A stretch of 64,000 nt of DNA from Anniella stebbinsi (GCA_029215795.1 JARDYH010000002.1:295709973-295773972); one strand, 5' to 3'; counted from the first letter of the stretch, positions 1 to 11,090 are shown. Notes: generated by a model not told the origin, from the letters alone. Made by a program: numbers and translations.

Positions 1-652
1 TTTCTCTCTTGTTATAACTGCTTGGCTTGGTTCTCCTTGTATTGTATGGATGTCCTATTAAGCTCTTTTTTCTCTTTTGATGCTTGCTTTCCAATGGCAA
101 TATAGTGGCAATTTCGTATTCCTTCAGCTTGTTTGTCAATGCAGTTGCTGGAAAGAAACAACAACAACAATATGGACACCATCATAAAACATGGTGAGGT
201 AATCTGCTTAACCGAGTAGAGAAGTCACTTCAGATTATTAACAGATGAAATCTAGGAAGTGTAGCATTTCAAAGCTGCCAAGCCCTTGGTGGAATATTTT
301 ACATTCCAGTGGGTTCATCTGTTTAACAGTCAACATTTTGCTGTGTGTATTAACCTTGGAATACATATGCTTTTGGTTTTGGATCTTTATTGGCTTTGTT
401 CTTTATTACCACACTTTCCTTAGTACAGACATATAGGAAATCATAACTGAAATGATGGACCTACTTTATTATATGCCATAAAGAGAAATAAATATTTCCT
501 GTTTTTAATGTACAAGGGTAAAAATGTATTTGTAGTCCCTTAATGTGGACTACATCCAGTTTCATTCATTCATTAAAGTTTCATTCATTCATTAAGGTTT
601 TGGTGTGCCCGTTTAATTCAGGTCATGCTCATAGTGAAAAACTTCCCATACT
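1..652. other. Unannotated non-coding sequence
   Basis: AT-rich sequence without a recognisable gene or repeat. The open frames here are short and resemble no protein known to me. A small direct repeat of TTTCATTCATTCATTAA type lies near 560-598. Confidence 0.5.
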
Positions 653-958
653 CTTTATTTATGCATTTATTTATTATTACGTTTATATCCCATCAAGGAA
701 CTCAAGGCAGCTTACCTGATTCTCATCCTCTCTACTGTCTTCATAACAGCTCTATGTGGTAGATTACACTGAGAGACTGTGAGCCTATCTACACTACTGC
801 TTTAAAATGGTTTATAACAGTTTTAAACTGTCTTAGAGCAGTAGTGTAGATAGGCTCTGTGACTGGCCCAAAGTCACCCAGTGAGCTTCATGACTGATTG
901 GAGACTAGAACCTGGATCTCCTGAGTCCAACACTCTAACCACTACACCACCCTGGCCT
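653..958 (-). repeat. Sauria/Squam1-type SINE, interrupted by a MITE
   Basis: Read on the minus strand, this has a tRNA-like head with an A-box-like stretch (GTGGTGTAGTGGTTAGAGTG) and a B-box-like stretch (GGTTCTAGTCTCC). These are followed by a tail ending in a GGGATATAAA-type motif and TAAATAAA repeats, which is the architecture of the squamate tRNA-derived SINE as I recall it. A 77-bp MITE sits inside the tail (781-857), so the SINE was already present when the MITE inserted. A better preserved second copy is at 59890-60125. Confidence 0.8.
781..857. mobile_element. Short palindromic MITE (family B) inside the SINE
   Basis: Near-perfect inverted repeat starting GAGCCTATCTACAC and ending in its complement. 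It is flanked by the 3-bp duplication TGT (778-780 and 858-860). A second copy at 57629-57723 is flanked by TCA on both sides. It shares inner sequence (CTGCTTTAAAA, GGTTTATAACAG) with the longer copies at 3069, 52219 and 62488. The 3-bp duplication fits PIF/Harbinger-like or CACTA-like transposases; I cannot say which. Confidence 0.75.
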
Positions 959-1137
959 GCAACCAAACAGAACTTCCTCATTGCTAGTTATGATGGGAAA
1001 GTGATCGCTGTGCTTTTGACCCATATCCAACAAGAACTTTATGCACCTTACAAACATGTTTTCTCCATCTCTCCCTACCCCTCCATCTTCACCAAATCAT
1101 CCTCATTTCTCCACTTTGTATAATGAAAAAGCATAAT

Positions 1138-1310
1138 TAAGAACATAAGAATATCCATGCTGGATCAGACCAAGGGTCTAGCTAGTCCAGCACCTACTTC
1201 ACGCAGTGGCCATTCAGCTATCAACCAGGAACCGACAAGCATCTTCCTGCCCATGTTCCCCAGCAACTGGTGTATATAGTCTTACTGTATATATGTGTCA
1301 CAGCAGTGGC
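1138..1310 (-). repeat. Interspersed repeat E, fragment
   Basis: Contains GAACATAAGAA, a CTGGATCAGACCAAGGGTCT block and GTTCCCCAGCAACTGGT. The same blocks occur in the opposite orientation at 34097-34315. I recognise this as a common amniote interspersed repeat but cannot name the family from memory. Confidence 0.6.
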
Positions 1311-2345
1311 CATCACTGTTAGATGCTCATTGACTGAAAGTGATGTTTTTAAATATTGCTTATATACAATGTTTACTATCTAAAACAAGAAATGATGGGT
1401 CTGAAACCCAATGGAAGCCAGGCTTCAAAGCTCAGAGCTGCCCTTAACCCAGAAATATGAGTTTTGGCTGTGTTTATTGTGTAGTGAGGGGAAATATTCT
1501 GCATATTCTCAGAAGCACTCATTTCATAATTTTTGCTACACATGTTCCAGGGATGACCTGGCTAAGCCATGACTCAGGTTTCTTATAGGAGTGTCTTGTA
1601 CAGTGGATGAGAAGAAGCGATGTTAGGCTTTCTGAGGGTGGATGCATGAGCTTCTCGCTGGAATTTTGGATTTGCTCCTCCCAGGAAAAGTCTTTCTAAC
1701 ATTTCAAAGCAGCTGCAGGTCTCTGGCCTTCCCTTTTCTGTTTTATTTCTTTCTTTATTTTTAAAGATCCCCAAGGAAATTAACTACAAAAAACTACATT
1801 AATGGAACATTAGGGGTAAGGTTACATCCTAAAAGTCCAGCAGTTTAGAAATGGATTCCCATGACAGATCTGCCTCTGGCACCTTGTAGATATACATGAT
1901 GCCAGGAGAATATATATTACCAGAGCACTTTGGTTTATCTTGTCTCTTCTTTAATTTATAGATTGTATTGCCATTAAGAATTGGGGTTTTTAAATGCAGT
2001 TTTGCATAATGATTCTTCTGATCTGATCCTGCAAGATGCTGAGAGCATCCATGGTTTCACCTAAAGTGAATGGAAAAGGAATCTTTCGTTGCTCAGCAAA
2101 AGCTCTGGATCATACTTATTGGCTGTCACAGAATTAAACCATCTTGAAACACCAACATTGGTGTTAATTATTAGAATAATTTAAATTTGCAGGCACAAAC
2201 AGCTTTAAAGGAGGGATAATATTTGGGTGATGTTTGAAGGCAACATTTTGAAAATGGATCTTTATTTGAAACATGGAGTTTTTGTGCCAACATAGAGAAG
2301 GAGATTTCTGTATACTGGATACTTTTAGGCTTGACTGTCCGGAAG
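1311..2345. other. Unannotated non-coding sequence
   Basis: No gene, RNA or repeat recognised. The open frames are short and show no conserved motif. Confidence 0.45.
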
Positions 2346-2898
2346 TCTGAGGCCTTTTCTACACCAGGCTTGTGGCCTGGGATGGCCCCTGGCTGGTCCC
2401 TGTGAGTCCAAATGACACACAGGGACTCCTAGGGTGGGGGTGGGTGGTCTCAGGATTTTCCTGGGATAAGGAAACCTTGAAAAATCCCAAATCTTCCACA
2501 GTCCTGGGATGTTCTCGGGACCGCGGGAGATGTGGCCGCTAGTCCCAGATGCTGCCGCGCTTGCTCATAAGTAAGCACAGCAGCACAAATGGGCACATAG
2601 CCACATTGTGCAGTTCCATGCCCATCAGCGGAGGGAGGACTCTCATTTCGCCATCTCCAGGATGGTGGGGGGGGAGGGGAGGCAATTTTGCATGCCTTAA
2701 AAACATAATAAAAAAAGACTTACCTTTCACGGTGGAGCACAAGAGCACTCTTCCCTGTTTAAAAAACAACAACAAAATGGTGGGCCGGGTCGTCGCGCCC
2801 AATGATGTGGATTAATGCAATGATCCCGGAAGCAGGCACTTCCGGGATCACCAGCCCTCAGGCCCTCTACACCCATTTGGTGTAGAAAGAGCCTGAGA
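2346..2898. mobile_element. Palindromic MITE (family F) with 3-bp duplication
   Basis: The ends match as inverted repeats (TCTGAGGCCTTTTCTACACC against the complement of the right end) and are flanked by AAG on both sides (2343-2345 and 2899-2901). The inside is GC-rich and includes a strong hairpin at 2821-2848 (GATCCCGGAAG and its complement). Related fragments lie near 37685-37852 and possibly 42131-42350. The open frames across it are incidental. Confidence 0.7.
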
Positions 2899-3068
2899 AA
2901 GAGCCTTTACAGGATGTGCTGGCAACGGTTTGTCACAAAACTTGTCCCACAATCATTTCCATTGGAATCAGGCCCCAGCATGATTGCATCTCTATATCAG
3001 CATTGCAAACACCTTCTTCCCCCATTCGATGTTCATTACACCTTTTACAGGGTTTCTAAAGCTTTCTT

Positions 3069-3190
3069 AGGCAGGATCTGCACTACTGCTATGTAACAGT
3101 TTATAATGGTTGGGGCCCGTGACACATTCCATATACCGTTTTCAAGCCACTTTCAAAGCATTATATCCTGCTTGGTGTAGATCTGGCCAA
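3069..3190. mobile_element. MITE family B copy, long form
   Basis: Starts GCAGGATCTGCACTACTGCT and ends GGTGTAGATCTGGCC, forming inverted ends around TTTATAATGG and CCATATACCG blocks. The same layout is present at 52219-52349 and 62488-62618. Confidence 0.65.
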
Positions 3191-3361
3191 GTTTTGAATT
3201 CTCTTCCAGGGCCCTGTCTTTACGGTGCCAAATTGGCGCCACCTCCCTCCAAAACCCAGCGGTTTTACTCATCCATGGTGGCAGCAGGTAATCCCAGCAC
3301 TGAGGTGGGAGTGTGGAGTTTCCAGCGGCCGTTCCAGTACCTGAGTTGTACCAGTACTCTT

Positions 3362-3549
3362 CCTGGTGGAAGGCGCTTAATTGCCAGTTGCCTTCCACCA
3401 GGACCACCACCCCGGATTGGTCCCACAGTGACTTCAGGCAGCGGAAGAGCTGTACTGACCTCGCTCCCAATGAAAAAGTCAGGGTAAGTCCATGACTTTT
3501 TCAATACACAGCTTCGCAGGAAAGTCCCATGGTGGCTGCGAAGCTGTGT
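3362..3549. repeat. Three consecutive perfect hairpins
   Basis: Hairpin 1 has a 13-bp stem (CCTGGTGGAAGGC at 3362-3374 against 3390-3402). Hairpin 2 has an 11-bp stem (TGAAAAAGTCA at 3471-3481 against 3493-3503). Hairpin 3 has a 14-bp stem (ACACAGCTTCGCAG at 3506-3519 against 3536-3549). They probably belong to a GC-rich MITE directly after the family B copy, whose limits I cannot define. Confidence 0.6.
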
Positions 3550-3674
3550 CTATGTCACATAACTGACACAGCAGAGATTCTCAGCTACCACTGGGCTGTA
3601 TAGACAGCCCCATGGTTATATCTACTGAATCAGGCCATTGTCAGAATGCAGCAATCACAATCTTACCACATATG

Positions 3675-3967
3675 AGCCCTGTTCAGATGGTCACCTGAAT
3701 GTATGAAGGCTTAAAGTGGGTAGAGCAATAGGACTATGCACACTGCCCCTGCCCCCTACATTTCCGGGCACACTGGTCATGTCCCCCTCAGTTCAGCTCT
3801 TGCCAAGTTGAATCAGCAAAGTCTGAAAGGGAGTTCTACTCGTGTTCGCTTGAATGCATATAGAAGTCTCCAACACTGCCAATAGGGGTGTGGCCATCCT
3901 GCTTGACCCTGTTGCTCTACCCTCTTTATGCCCTCACACATGTTCAGGTGAACACCTGAATAGGGCT
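3675..3967. mobile_element. Palindromic MITE (family G)
   Basis: The left end AGCCCTGTTCAGATGGTCAC is mirrored by the complement of the right end (AGCCCTATTCAGGTGTTCAC). The arms also share an AAGTGGGTAGAGCAA-like block. No clear target duplication is visible. Confidence 0.65.
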
Positions 3968-4964
3968 ATAGATCTATTGCAAAAGCACACACTGATTCAA
4001 ACATTCACTATGCTAAGCGGAGGGAGAGTTATCTTTGTATGGCAGTGTTCATTCCTTTCCTCTTCTCTCAACCACACAGTAAGCATCTTGTGTGAGCAGG
4101 ATATGAAGAATAATAAAAAACAGGCATCCATACAATTAAGTACTTGTATGGAGTTGCTGACTTACATGTTATTAAGGATGACAGGAGGGCAAATTTGTCC
4201 CTTCACCACATAAACATGGTACCAGCCCCAAGGAATGTGTAAACCAGTGGCTAGTTCCCTATAATACATAATGGGTTGGATCCAGACTTAGTCATGCTTA
4301 GAGTAGACCACTAAAATCAAGGGGACAAATGACTCATGTGATTCTATTCTACATATACTCTAAATATACTTAAATCTGGATCCAGTCCAACATGCTTGTG
4401 TTATGTTATCTTTATTGGGAAAGTATTTTATCTTCATTAAAAATCTTCAAACTTTCACCTGTATTGAGTGGCTGTAATATATTTTTCTTAATCACTTAAT
4501 CCACCATGTAAATAATGATTCATGAGTTCTTCTTATTTAAAATAAGGTTAATCAACTAGGGGAAAAACACATTATTGATTAGCAGCTGTACTTGTGTAAG
4601 TTATTTTACTTTTACAGAAGAATTAAACACAGGCAGTTTTCTTCATGTAGCCACTGTGACAGCAGCAGCAGCAAAGGTGGTTTCGTTCAGGCCTCAGCAG
4701 AGTGGAGTAAATTAAAAGAGAGAAGATTGGGACAGCTGTGTGTGAGTGATGGTGGATACCTCATTCGGCAATTTTGTAAAAATAATAGTCGTGGAGATAG
4801 TATTTATGAGAGGGATTTATGGGACAATTTTGCAGCACAGATGTGGTAAGAGTCACTGGAGCAATTCATTCCTAGTAAAGGGGTCAACCCATTTCAGCAA
4901 AGCAATTTTAAAAAAAGAACCACGTATATAACAAATATCCTTTCTGATATGCAATAGGCATATA
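3968..4964. other. Mostly unannotated, includes one D-type repeat
   Basis: No gene recognised. A D-type interspersed repeat occupies about 4268-4390, with the words GGATCCAGACTTAGTCATGC and CTTAAATCTGGATCCAG facing each other as inverted ends. A similar unit lies at 19190-19322. The rest is AT-rich and featureless. Confidence 0.45.
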
Positions 4965-5730
4965 CTCCAACAATCGACTCTCTGCGCACAATGAGCCGAT
5001 GAGACAGATATCTTTTGAAGTTTTACCTTTCAGAGTTCTCTTTTTCCATCATAATTGCAAACAACAAGCCCCTCAATTCAATAGACCTGAGAACCCAACT
5101 GGCCATACGAATCAAAACAGCTCTTCGAGAAATTAGGTTATCATTCATTAGCTATCTATCATTTGGCCACTGGTAGGCTGGCAGGATATGAGGGCCATTT
5201 AATTAGGCCCAGCACCACTCTTTGGTGTGAAAAGGCTCTCAAAAGCTTCAATTCCCCACAGCTTCACAGCGGGAAGTTGTTGGCGATAATTGACATAGGA
5301 TTTCCTTGTTAACCAGCAGCAGACATGCTGGATTAAAGCGACAGAGATCTCGAGAAGAAAGTGAAAAGAGATAAGACAGGCTCGGAAAGACTTCTGCTTA
5401 TTTTGCACTTGAGGATGATGAGCAAATAGCAATAACAAACTGGAGAGCTGCTCCCCGCACGGAAGGCCTCCACTTATCAGGCCCATTTCAGCTTGACTGA
5501 TCAAAGATTGACTTCCGTTAAAATAACATGGGCCTGGGGTTTGTTAGTTTATTAAGCTACAGGTTTTATGAATTATCACAGTTTTAAAGATGGATTGCAG
5601 CTTATGTGAAGGAGGAGAGGATTATCATGTTTTCATCTAAACAATTATAAAATATCACAGCTGAAAGCTGGCTGCAAATGACATCATCCCTCCTGCCATC
5701 CTGCTCGCAAACTAAACAGGGTAATTTTAT
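4965..5730. other. Repeat-free block, candidate conserved non-coding element
   Basis: Contains none of the repeat words that fill the rest of the window. It is of moderate GC content and has several homeodomain-type AT cores (ATTTAATTAGG, AATTAGG). The open frames look random. That it may be a conserved enhancer is inference from composition and the absence of repeats only; it needs a cross-species alignment. Confidence 0.25.
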
Positions 5731-6403
5731 GCCTTCCTATACAGGGGTCCCAACAAGTGCACCAGTCCCATGAAAATTAACGGCTTTTGAGAAGATGATA
5801 GGACTGTAAATATATCACTAACTTGTAGTGCTTTTACACTTTGAAAGGAAAACACACTTAATTTTAGGTCTTGTTAAAAGTGGGGAGGGGGATGGAGATG
5901 TTGCCTATTGAGATGTTTTCTTAAAATATGCTTCTGATAAATGATACTGAAGCAGATTCACATGAGTATAGTTAAAATGAAAATGTCTCCTTTAGAGCAG
6001 AGACAATTATTGTATATCACTTAATAACTTAACCTTACAACAGAGCATGTAGTATTAATAAAGAGCCCAAAGCAGTTACATTATTTCCTCCAGAGTATTT
6101 TTGGGACATTTGTGGATAAGTTTTCATGTGCAGATAGAATACAAAAGCTTAGAACATTATATATAATTCATTAAACAAAAAACCTACCAAAAAGCAGGGA
6201 AATTGGGAGTTGAGGCTCACAAGCCTTAATGCCACATCTTCCCTAAGGATGCAGAAATTGCAAGTGAAATTCTCATTCTCCCAAAGCAGATAAACCATGA
6301 GGACACGATGGAGAATATGATATGCAGAGGTGACTGTGGGGTTGTGGAAAACTGATGACGAACAACTTAGGGCCACCTACTTCTCTTTTTTTGTTTAGAG
6401 CAG
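5731..6403. other. Unannotated non-coding sequence
   Basis: AT-rich sequence with no recognised gene or repeat. Confidence 0.45.
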
Positions 6404-6480
6404 CCCTTCCCCAACCTGGTGCCCTCCAAAGATGTTGGACTACAACTTCCATCATTGCAAGGCACACCCCATAAGCACTG
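6404..6480. repeat. Fragment of a hAT-like MITE (CCTCCAGATGTTGGACTACA type)
   Basis: Carries the words CAACCTGGTGCCCTCCA and GATGTTGGACTACAACTTCC, typical of a widespread palindromic repeat. Relatives in this window lie at 10935-11090, 12100-12210, 43531-43650 and 57465-57603. Confidence 0.5.
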
Positions 6481-6694
6481 TGACCAAGTTTCAAGCCTCT
6501 AACTTTGAAAATACAGAAGTTATAGGCATTTTTTCTAAAAAAAAACAAAACAGCTCTATAGGGCACAATGAGGCTGCAAATTAAATATTGGATCAGAAAT
6601 GTGATACAATTTACCTACGATATAATCCAATCCAAAAAAAAATTAAAAAGTGATTTCCGATAACGATACGATAATTTTGGATGTGCACACCCCT
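6481..6694. mobile_element. Truncated foldback element of the TAGGGRTGTGCA family
   Basis: The right end reads ATGTGCACACCCCTA and is preceded by CGATAACGATACGATAA subterminal motifs. The inner part carries the module words ACTTTGAAAATACAGAAG and TATAGGCATTTTTTCT shared with 10001-10628 and 15731-16594. The left arm and left terminus are missing. Confidence 0.7.
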
Positions 6695-6945
6695 ACAGAA
6701 TACAGGACATGGAATACTGGGCAAGCTACAGGAAGCCAGATTCCAGCTGGACATCAGGAAAAACTGCCTGACTGTCAGCCCAGCACAACAATGGAACCAA
6801 TGACCCAGGGAGGTAGTGGGCTGTCCCACACTAGAGGCATTCAAGAGACAGCTGGACAGCCACCTTTCAGGTATGCTACAAGGTGGATTCCTGCATTGAG
6901 CAGGAGGTTGGACTCAGTGGTCTCATAGGCCCAGTGCTACCTAGT
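6695..6945 (+). mobile_element. CR1 LINE, 3' end fragment
   Basis: The DNA carries the characteristic 3'-terminal CR1 text: CCAGCTGGACATCAGGAAAA, a CACTAGAGGCATTCAAGAGA block, then GGAGGTTGGACTCAGTGG. Conceptually it encodes the last residues of the CR1 reverse transcriptase ORF, with frame disruptions. The usual short tandem tail is not preserved. It is 5'-truncated, like most CR1 copies, and abuts the end of the truncated foldback element. Confidence 0.85.
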
Positions 6946-7435
6946 GGATAAAATATATAATGACACTATCTACATTGTCCCCAATTTATTTTGTATCTGT
7001 CCTCACCCTTGTGTTCCAGACTCTCTGCAGGAGATGAGTTATGATGACTGTAAACTACCAGCTCAGATCATGTGAATGGGAAATTCCCACAAGTTAAAAT
7101 GCATAAATAAATAAATAAATAAATAAAGCAAACCAAGGCAAGATGAGAACCATTTCTAAGGGGGAGTTTAGTTGACCAATCAGTTCATTCCTGAAATTAG
7201 ATTGTAATTTTAAAAGCATGATATACAATATTCTGTATTTGCAGTTGTAGCATTGGGCATCTTAGTGAGCTGCATCATTATTGATTAGAATTGGCTTTAT
7301 GTGCAATAGTTGAATTAGAATTTTCAATTTTGACAGTTCAAGGGAACTTCAGCTTTATTAAAGGAGGCATGAGAGTGCCTTCTTTGTTAAGCGCCATCAG
7401 TAGAAAACACATTCCACCATGTTAAAGTGATAATT
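6946..7435. other. Unannotated, with (ATAA)n microsatellite
   Basis: No gene recognised. A short (AAAT)n array lies at about 7106-7128. Confidence 0.5.
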
Positions 7436-7620
7436 GGGGGGGGGGGGTCATTGTGACATAAAATTGACAATTTTTCACCAATCTTCCTGAAATTTACATG
7501 TGCATGAAAGAAATGTTGGTTTTACATTACCTGAAAATTTCAAGACAATCGGTGAAAGATTGAAGGCAGGAGAGCAGTTTGAAGTAAAAAGGTTAAAGAA
7601 TCCTCTCCAACTGAAACTTG
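7436..7620. repeat. Fragment with foldback-type module words
   Basis: Starts with a G-homopolymer (7436-7447). Read on the minus strand it contains AAATTTCAGGAAGATTGGTG, very close to AAATTTCAGAAAGATTGGTG in the arm of the giant palindrome (38287-38306). No termini are visible, so I treat it as a decayed piece of a related element. Confidence 0.4.
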
Positions 7621-7754
7621 AGCTGAGGGTTGGCGACTGTTTTTGAGCACCTCTCCTTACCATATGGAAGCTTTATTAATTAATCCAGTGGCAGGGTCTA
7701 CTTCCAACATGGCTGGTGTAGGTGGAACTGCTTTTCTTTTTAAAGAATTCACTA

Positions 7755-7782
7755 CTGTCGGCTATGGGGCAGTATATAAATG

Positions 7783-7814
<32 letters not shown>
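7755..7814 (+). repeat. LINE tail remnant and (AAT)n microsatellite
   Basis: The text CTATGGGGCAGTATATAAATG followed by an (AAT)n run (7782-7814) matches the 3' tail style of squamate L2/CR1-like LINEs. Confidence 0.55.
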
Positions 7815-7815
<1 letters not shown>

Positions 7816-7967
7816 TAACAACTGTGCCTCTTAAATTTTTTATTATTCAATCCGGTGGCCATTTTGAGTACGGCACATGCTCAGTAGAGTCTCACTCCGC
7901 CTCCCTCCTGCCTCAGCCACATAAAAATGGCTGCTTCCTCTAGCAAACACATTGCCTTAGTATCTTC

Positions 7968-8038
7968 TTAGAAGTAAGTTCCATTGATTGAATGTAATGG
8001 TCTTACTCCCAGGTAAGTGTGTAGAGGATTGTAGCCTT
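7968..8038. repeat. D-type palindromic repeat
   Basis: Contains AGAAGTAAGTTCCATTGA facing TCTTACTCCCAGGTAAGTGT and ends GGATTGTAGCC. This is a short palindromic unit found many times in the window. Confidence 0.6.
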
Positions 8039-8089
8039 TAAAAAACAGTCTGGAATCTTGGAAGGCGGAGAATGAGAGATGTTAGTGAC

Positions 8090-8409
8090 TAGGCTGACCA
8101 GATAAAATCCAGGTCAGGGCACATGTAACTTTAACAGTTGTAGAAAAAAGGGAATTTCAGCCAGTGTCATTTGTATGCAATTAGTTCCTGGTGAAATTCC
8201 GTCTTCATCACAACAGTTAAAGGTGCAGGCACTATACTAGAGTGACCATATACAAAAGAAGGCAGGGCCCCTGCAACTTTAACTGTTGTGATGAAGAGGG
8301 AATTTCATCAGGAACTCATTGCATACAAATGACACTGACTGAAATTCCCTTTTCTCTACAACTGTTAAAGTTACATGAGCCCTGACCTGGATTTTATCTG
8401 GTCAGCCTA
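8090..8409. mobile_element. Palindromic hAT-like MITE (family A)
   Basis: Inverted arms of about 160 bp start TAGGCTGACCAGATAAAATC. They share the words CTTTAACAGTTGTAG and GGGAATTTCAGCCAGTGTCA. A closely related copy at 33778-34096 has an 8-bp duplication, and a third is split by the Ngaro-like element at 23.6-30.1 kb. No target duplication is recognisable at this copy. It is non-coding. Confidence 0.8.
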
Positions 8410-8484
8410 CTGTTGCACGCCTGGAAAAAAAAAACGGAAATAGCCATTTTGCCATCAAAATTTATGAAAGTGCTACCCATCTCT

Positions 8485-8655
8485 TCCATACACACTTACC
8501 TGGGAGTAAGTCCTATTGAACTTAGTGGAACTTACTTCTGAGTAGATAAGTATAAGAGTGTACTGTTATACCTATGCAGACTTGCTTAGGAGTAAGTTCC
8601 ATTGGAGGCAATGATGCTTATATTTGAGTAAACATACATAGAATTGGGCTGCATA
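8485..8655. repeat. Two adjacent D-type palindromic repeats
   Basis: Both units contain AGTAAGTYCYATTG and AACTTACTTCTGAGTA-like words. The second ends near ATAGAATTGGGCTGCA. Confidence 0.6.
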
Positions 8656-9992
8656 GGTCCTATGTTTCTTTTGGAGGTGATGAGTATTTAACATTTTTAA
8701 ATGCTGAACATGTTTTTCAAATCATTTTTGTACTTTATTCATCTTTTTGAACTTGGTTAAAAAGCAACTTCTGATTTGCCACAATTTTTAATTGTCCTTT
8801 CTTTGTTCTATAGAACAATCTCATTCATGGAGGGTACAGCTAGTGTTCTTTTTTCTGTTTTTCCTTTGAATAAGGATGGTGAAAAAAGCAATTTAATTCA
8901 AATATACATATGGTACAGATACAATTCTTTCATTTACAAAGGCATCTGATAAAATCCCAATGTTATAAACAATGCATCTGCTTTTACTGTTTTGAATCCT
9001 AAGACTAGTTTGGTATATCTTGCTCTGCCTTTAAAAAAATCAATTTTTTTAACTATACATCAAGCAATCTTGTAATAGAGAAACTCAGTTTAAGGCAGTG
9101 GAAGATTTACTCTTTGGTTTCCATGTGACTCTCCTGACAACCAATAAATGCATTATATTGATGAAGTGAACAAGTCTCTATCTGGTCATTTTCAACTTGA
9201 AACTAATAACCACCATCATGAAATCAGGCATGCAATAAGCTAGGTTAAAACGGAGTTCATCAAATAAATCACTCAGGAATTTTTCTATTTCTCTCCCAAG
9301 ACACGTTGCACATCTGCTTGGTGAAAGGAGGAAAGAAGCAATATTTCTTTGATCATCTTTTTTTTTAATATTCTCATATCCGTCTCTAGGGGTGCTTATT
9401 CCTGGACCCAATCCTAGAAAATGTACGGCACACCCACTGACCTGGATCCTTTACAAGCAAGTTTAGGTGCTTCATTCAGTGCCTAATGATCACAGAATTC
9501 AACCCAGAACATTATTACATGATGCATAGCACCAAGTAATAATGAAATAAGAAGCCAATAAATATACTTTTTAGACATCTGTATGAAACCACTCTGTATG
9601 AAAGACTCTTTTGGGATGTGGGGAGAGTGCTGGATTTTAAAACACACTTTAATTAATTGTATTCATATACAAACAAATAATGGATGTGAAGTAAACAATC
9701 CCCATCCCCAGTTCACACACAATTATTCTGTTTAAATTTAAATGCAAAGCTTCTGGGGTCAAGGACCTGTCTTTTGTCTGTGAACCAGCTAACTATATTA
9801 TATAACTATTTCTATAGTTATCTGGTTCCTTATAGAATAACATAAGCACTAGGGCTGTCCATTCACAATGATAATCCATACATTCACTCCCATTTCTCCT
9901 GGTAGTAGCCAAGTCAGGCGTGAGAGAGCAGTTTTTAGTTAAGCCTACACTGCTACTGTACACAGAGATGAAAAGAAAAGGCCCCAGGAGTA
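8656..9992. other. Unannotated non-coding sequence
   Basis: AT-rich sequence with poly-T runs. No repeat family or gene is recognised. Confidence 0.45.
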
Positions 9993-10000
9993 TTTCTAAG

Positions 10001-10628
10001 TAGGGGTGTGCACGCCAAAAAATATCGTTTTTTCTCGTTATCGTCATTTTGGACCAAAAAAATTATAATCTTCATTCATATTGTAGGTGATCTGTATCAT
10101 TTTCATGATAATTATCGTTAAAAATGATTTTTTTGGTAGAAAGAAAAAAATGCCTATAACTTCTGTATTTTAAAAGTTAGAGGCTTGAAACTTGGTCACA
10201 GTGTTTCTGGGGTATGTGCCAAATTTGAGATCGATCCCTTCAACTCTTGATTTTATATGAATTTATTAAAGATCGTTTCCATTCTGACAGATCAAAATGA
10301 CAGCTCGCCAGACCTGTCAGAACGGAAACTATCTTTAAAAAATTAATATGAAATCGAGGGTTGGAGGGATCGATCTCAAATTTCATACACATACTTAGGC
10401 ATACCCCAGAAGCACTGTGACCAAGTTTCAAGCCTCTAACTTTTAAAATACAGAAGTTACAGGTATATTTATATGGCAGTCCGATAAAACGATAAAATCG
10501 CCCAAAAATTATCGTCTCCGATGATTATCGTAGGATTTTCTATCGTATAGTCATCGTTTAAAAACATGCACGATAACGACCTTATCATATCGTTATCGGC
10601 GATTTTAACAATACAATACACATCCCTG
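10001..10628. mobile_element. Small foldback element, TAGGGRTGTGCA family, ATCG-type
   Basis: The element starts TAGGGGTGTGCACGCC and ends ACACATCCCTG. It is flanked by the 8-bp duplication TTTCTAAG (9993-10000 and 10629-10636), the length made by hAT transposases. It is palindromic around about 10315. Each arm carries one module containing GCCTATAACTTCTGTATTTT and AGGCTTGAAACTTGGTCACA. Subterminal zones are rich in TATCG, CGATA and TTATCG words. There is no coding capacity. It shares ends and module with 15731-16594 and, more distantly, with the 2986-bp palindrome at 38025-41010. Confidence 0.88.
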
Positions 10629-10649
10629 TTTCTAAGTTTTGAGGACTTA

Positions 10650-10750
10650 GGCTAGATCTACACAACAAGTGCTTTTTATCGGTACTGAAGTGCGCTGATA
10701 ACTGTTGAGGCACATTATGCATTCCATATAACACTTTTCTAGCATTTTCC
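10650..10750. repeat. Partial MITE family B copy
   Basis: Begins GCTAGATCTACACAACAAGTGC and continues with a GGCACATTATGCATTCCATA block, as in the longer B copies. The second terminus is not recognisable. Confidence 0.4.
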
Positions 10751-10934
10751 CCTGCGTTTTATGCTGTATTATCCGAACGACCACACCAGATGTCATCATG
10801 TGTGCTACAAGATATAAATGCCCAAGAGGGATATAGTATCACAATGATGGGATTGTGATACAAGGTGTTGCCAAGTCCAATGATGTTTCGGAGCCTTAGC
10901 AGAAAGAAGGAACTTAGTCCAAGGGTTTGTTTAA

Positions 10935-11090
10935 GTCAGAGGGGTGGAACTGGTGCCCCTCCAGAGGTTGTTGGATGTAACTCCTATCAGCTTTAGTTGC
11001 AAAGCCAGTGGTGAGGGATAAAGGAAGCTGTAGGCCAAATCATCTGGAGGGCCATGTATTCTCCATCTGTGGTCTAAGCAAAACTCTGGA
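10935..11090. repeat. Old hAT-like palindromic MITE
   Basis: Contains GGTGCCCCTCCAGAGGTTGT and TGTAGGCCAAATCATCTGGA as facing arms of the CCTCCAGATG-type repeat. Confidence 0.55.
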
